Shown here in pieces: positions 61,361 to 64,000 of a DNA stretch of 64,000 bases. Position numbers and translations under genes: made by a program. Under the pieces are notes generated by a model that had not been told where the DNA came from, searched no databases, and saw only the letters and a list, made by a program, of their open reading frames with translations. Source of the DNA: Thermothelomyces thermophilus ATCC 42464 (Eukaryota > Ascomycota > Sordariomycetes > Sordariales > Chaetomiaceae); assembly GCF_000226095.1 (NCBI RefSeq), contig NC_016475.1, positions 3,968,001 to 4,032,000 on the forward strand. Reading direction: 5' to 3'. The stretch's first letter is position 1. Every line of letters starts with the position of its first letter.

Positions 61361-61945
61361 CCGACAGGTTGGGCGAGGACGCGGCGGCGATATCCAAGGT
61401 GGCTGTATAGATGAGGAAAGACGAGATGGAAGGAGAGAAACTCCAATGCATTCGAGGGTCGTTTGGCGTTTCTCTGTTACGCGCGTTCTTACACTGCTAA
61501 CTAGTTTATTACCCACCGAGCTCAGTGAGGAGCGAGCCGGGGTGCCTTTTTGCCGGGGCGGCTTTCGGTTCTGAAAGATATTGTACCAAGACAGGGAAAT
61601 GGTTCTGCCAGGTCATCGCCTTCAAAGGGTGGCCTTGTAAAAAGGGACCGGGAATCACGATCACACCATCAGCAGTGCTGGTTAGCGGCTTCGTTTAGTT
61701 TTGGAGCGATGACCGTGGTAGTGGTGGTTTATACAATGTGCCTAAACCACAGAGCAACCGTTGTTAGTTAGAGAGGATGCAATGATCTATTCTATGATGC
61801 TGCTTTCAACATGGTACAGTACAGTATTGTACATTTCGTCTTGTACACGGCCAGTCTTTTTTTGGCCACTCGGCTGTGTTGTTCATAGTGTAAATGCCTG
61901 TTGGGTATTTTTACCAGTTCTCCAGCCGGTCCCCCTCGAGTGTCA
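61361..61945. other. Shared 3' region of RPB2 and PET117
   Basis: The two genes converge, so this should be 3' UTRs. No coding signal is seen. Confidence 0.65.
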
Positions 61946-62296
61946 TCACCTCCCTGTCCCCGTTTGCGCCCCTGATATCCCCTCTCCTACGGGCGCATCC
62001 GCAGTGCTGTCCCGGACCGTCTGCTCCTTCCTGTACTGGGCCTCGAGTTCGCGCTGCATATCGAAATCGGCCTGGCGCTCGCGCTTGATGCGCTGCTGTT
62101 CCATGTCGCGAATCACGCCTTGGTGCATTGCCTGGAGGAAGAGATGGTTGGTACACGGGACGTTACCCAAAACGCAGGTCAGATGGGATAGATGACGAAC
62201 CTCTTGCTCCGCTTTTTGCTGGAAGTGGACGAAGACCACGGTGCTGAGGGCGAAGAGCGAAGTGCCCAGCAGCGTCAACTTGGAGGCGCGGGACAT
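61946..62296 (-). CDS. PET117: PET117, cytochrome c oxidase assembly factor
   Basis: Exons 62296-62201 and 62131-61946 encode 93 residues. The intron uses GTTCGT and CTCCAG. The protein starts MSRASKLTLLGTSLFAL, a single N-terminal membrane helix that also serves for mitochondrial targeting. The conserved MHQGVIRDMEQQRIKRERQ (spanning the exon 2 start) and an acidic/basic helix follow. PET117 sits in the mitochondrial inner membrane, works with Cox15 in heme A supply and is needed for complex IV assembly. The unspliced frame would read through the intron and insert 23 residues in the middle of the conserved motif, so the spliced form is preferred. Confidence 0.93.
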   Translation of the reverse strand: MSRASKLTLLGTSLFALSTVVFVHFQQKAEQEVRHLSHLTCVLGNVPCTNHLFLQAMHQGVIRDMEQQRIKRERQADFDMQRELEAQYRKEQTVRDSTADAPVGEGISGAQTGTGR

Positions 62297-62894
62297 GGCG
62301 GGCGGACTGTGTTGCTTGCGTCTTTTTTGGGGGGGTGTATTTATTACTGCAGCGGAACCGGCATCGGCATCGGAATCGGCATCAGCGGGGCGTGTTGTTG
62401 TCGGATGGTGGTTTGGGAAGGCCCCAGAATCGCCATTTCCATTCAGACCACCCGCGCTCTTGAGATGGAAGCGAACAGTCGAAGCGACCCATGAATCAAC
62501 GGTTTCTGCCGGATCACACCGCCTCCCTTCCCCTTCGCGACTTGGCGTTCCGGCAGACGGATAGCTATTGTATCCGTATACGGATCCGTACATAGTAGCA
62601 GAGAGAAGGTGGGGGCAGTGCCGGCAGCGGGACAGGACAGGGCCCCGACCTGTGCCGCTTGGAGCTGTTGTTGGCGCATGTCCCCACTTCGGCTCCATCC
62701 CGCCCTGGGACTGCGACCGAAGTGCAGCTGCATCACATCCATCGACAACCTACCTGCTGTTGACAACCGCGACGACCTGAAGCTCAGGAGCGAATCTCGA
62801 CAATACTGACGATTTATCCCCCGCATCAAAACCAATTTATACATCTACACCCATCTAACCTCTCCTGTTGCGGCCTCACGATTAGTCTCCCGAG
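62297..62894. promoter_or_regulatory. Divergent promoter region of PET117 and VMA10
   Basis: 598 bases separate the two start codons, which point away from each other. It contains (GGCATC)-like short repeats near 62351-62388. I could not identify a specific binding site. Confidence 0.5.
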
Positions 62895-63675
62895 ATGGTA
62901 TGCCCGGCCTTGGTAGCAGTGCAGTGTCTCTCGCTCGTCGTTCAATCTGTATTCTGTTTAGAACGTGTCACACTAACAGTGCAAATAGTCTGCCCAAAAC
63001 TCCGCAGGCATCCAGACCCTCCTCGATGTACGAGCTCTCCTTTTCGCCCCAGTGCACCCGACCAGGGATGGCGCGACACAGTTCGGTCCGTCGTCGTTGG
63101 ATACGATTGCTGACATAGTCGAGATGGACAGGCCGAGAGGGAGGCATCCAAGATCGTTCAGAAGGGTATGGCGATCCGGCAGCCAGTAACGCAGCAAGAT
63201 GGAAGGGATATACACACTAACACGCGCGCCAAACACAGCTCGAGAGTGTACGTATTCCGACGATACGAACTCAGCCCTGGCCGGCGACCGGCGACGGCGA
63301 CGGGGAGCGGCGACTAACACACCGGACAGACCGCACCAAGAGGGTGAGGGAAGCGCGAGACGAGGCCAAGAAGGAGATTGAGGCGTACCGCGCAAAGAAG
63401 GAGGCCGAGTACAAGGCCTTCGAGGCCCAGGTATTATTATCTCCTCGCTTTTTATTATTGTTGTCCCCTCGATGAACCGCATTAGGCACTGACTTTCTTC
63501 CCCCTTTCCGTCTCTCTAGCACACACAAGGAAACAAGCAGGCCGAAGAGGAGGCCAACAGGGAAGTCGAGGCCAAGATCGCAGAGATCAAGGAGACAGGC
63601 AAGAAGAACCAGGACAAGATCATCAAGGACCTGCTAGCGGCCGTCTATCAGGCTCACCCGACTCCTGCCTCATGA
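62895..63675 (+). CDS. VMA10: V-type proton ATPase subunit G
   Basis: Six exons encode 113 residues: 62895-62897, 62989-63027, 63132-63165, 63239-63247, 63330-63430 and 63520-63675. Exon 1 is only the ATG and exon 4 is 9 nt. The joined protein begins MSAQNSAGIQTLLDAE, then AEREASKIVQKAREYRTK, a long amphipathic helix, and ends near LLAAVYQAHP, as in fungal Vma10. Subunit G pairs with E to form the peripheral stalk of the vacuolar proton pump. All introns are GT-AG and every junction keeps the family sequence without gaps, which is strong support. No single ORF covers the gene, so automated callers could easily misplace its 5' end. Confidence 0.94.
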
Positions 63676-64000
63676 AGGACCAAAAAAGGCGGGGAAGAGG
63701 CGGGGGCGGGGAAAACGACCACGAGGGGAATACGTCGTAGTGTACCCAGTACGTGTACATAAGGGGCACGTCGTCTTTGAGCTGGTCTCGTGATCGAGAC
63801 AGAGGGCCCAGGCTGCAGAAACGGGGGGTGGGTAGTTGTGTTGGTAATATCTACTTCCCAAGATGAAGCATAGAGGAAACGAACTGCGTGGCAGCCCGTT
63901 TGATCACACAATCTGGGCACAGCCCCGTCAACGATGAGATGAGCTTGGTGCCGACCAGAGTATGTATTTTTACAGGGGGGGGGGTTATCGCTACACTTTG
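63676..64000. other. 3' flank of VMA10 to the window end
   Basis: Contains the VMA10 3' UTR and a G-run near 63976-63985. No gene is seen. Confidence 0.6.

Overview
The window is nuclear DNA of a filamentous ascomycete (Pezizomycotina). The evidence is many short GT-AG introns of about 50-120 bases with CTAAC/CTGAC-like branch sites, fungus-specific families (SAT4-type rhodopsin-domain protein, DUF3433, PL3 pectate lyase, extracellular cupredoxin, multimodular NRPS) and a complete RPB2. The proteins and the intergenic texture (TTAATTAA, TACCTAGGTA) fit Sordariomycetes, perhaps Sordariales/Chaetomiaceae. That placement is an inference. Exon borders were worked out by hand from splice signals, reading phase and family conservation.

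Left third (1-19.3 kb): the 5' part of an NRPS gene on the minus strand that runs off the left edge (C remnant-A-T-C-A in view). Across a 3.4-kb gap lies a divergent 17-exon ABCC exporter, followed by a small C2H2 zinc-finger regulator. NRPS plus ABCC exporter is a common arrangement in peptide biosynthetic clusters, but the rest of the cluster would lie outside the window. A tRNA-Asp(GTC) with a 14-nt intron follows.

Middle (20.5-38 kb): a decayed DUF3433 membrane-protein gene; an anion:cation-symporter-type MFS transporter divergent from a leaderless GH105 unsaturated uronide hydrolase; trpE (anthranilate synthase component I); a SAM methyltransferase; and a secreted PL3 pectate lyase. PL3 releases unsaturated oligouronides outside the cell and GH105 hydrolyses them inside, so the transporter beside GH105 is a reasonable candidate importer.

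Right part (38-64 kb): a 6.6-kb stretch with no recognisable gene, then a SAT4-type rhodopsin-domain membrane protein, a secreted type-B carboxylesterase, an imine reductase/reductive aminase homologue, an APH-like kinase next to a decayed relative, an extracellular cupredoxin, RPB2, PET117 and the V-ATPase G subunit (VMA10). The last three are housekeeping genes. VMA10 has an ATG-only first exon and a 9-nt microexon.

A recurring theme is low-complexity Lys/Glu/Gly- or Ser-rich inserts inside otherwise conserved enzymes (ABC NBD2, esterase, IRED, GH105). Intergenic DNA carries perfect palindromes of the TACCTAGGTA type, microsatellites and an AT-rich patch that looks RIP-mutated. I found no convincing intact transposon, CRISPR array or virus-like element.
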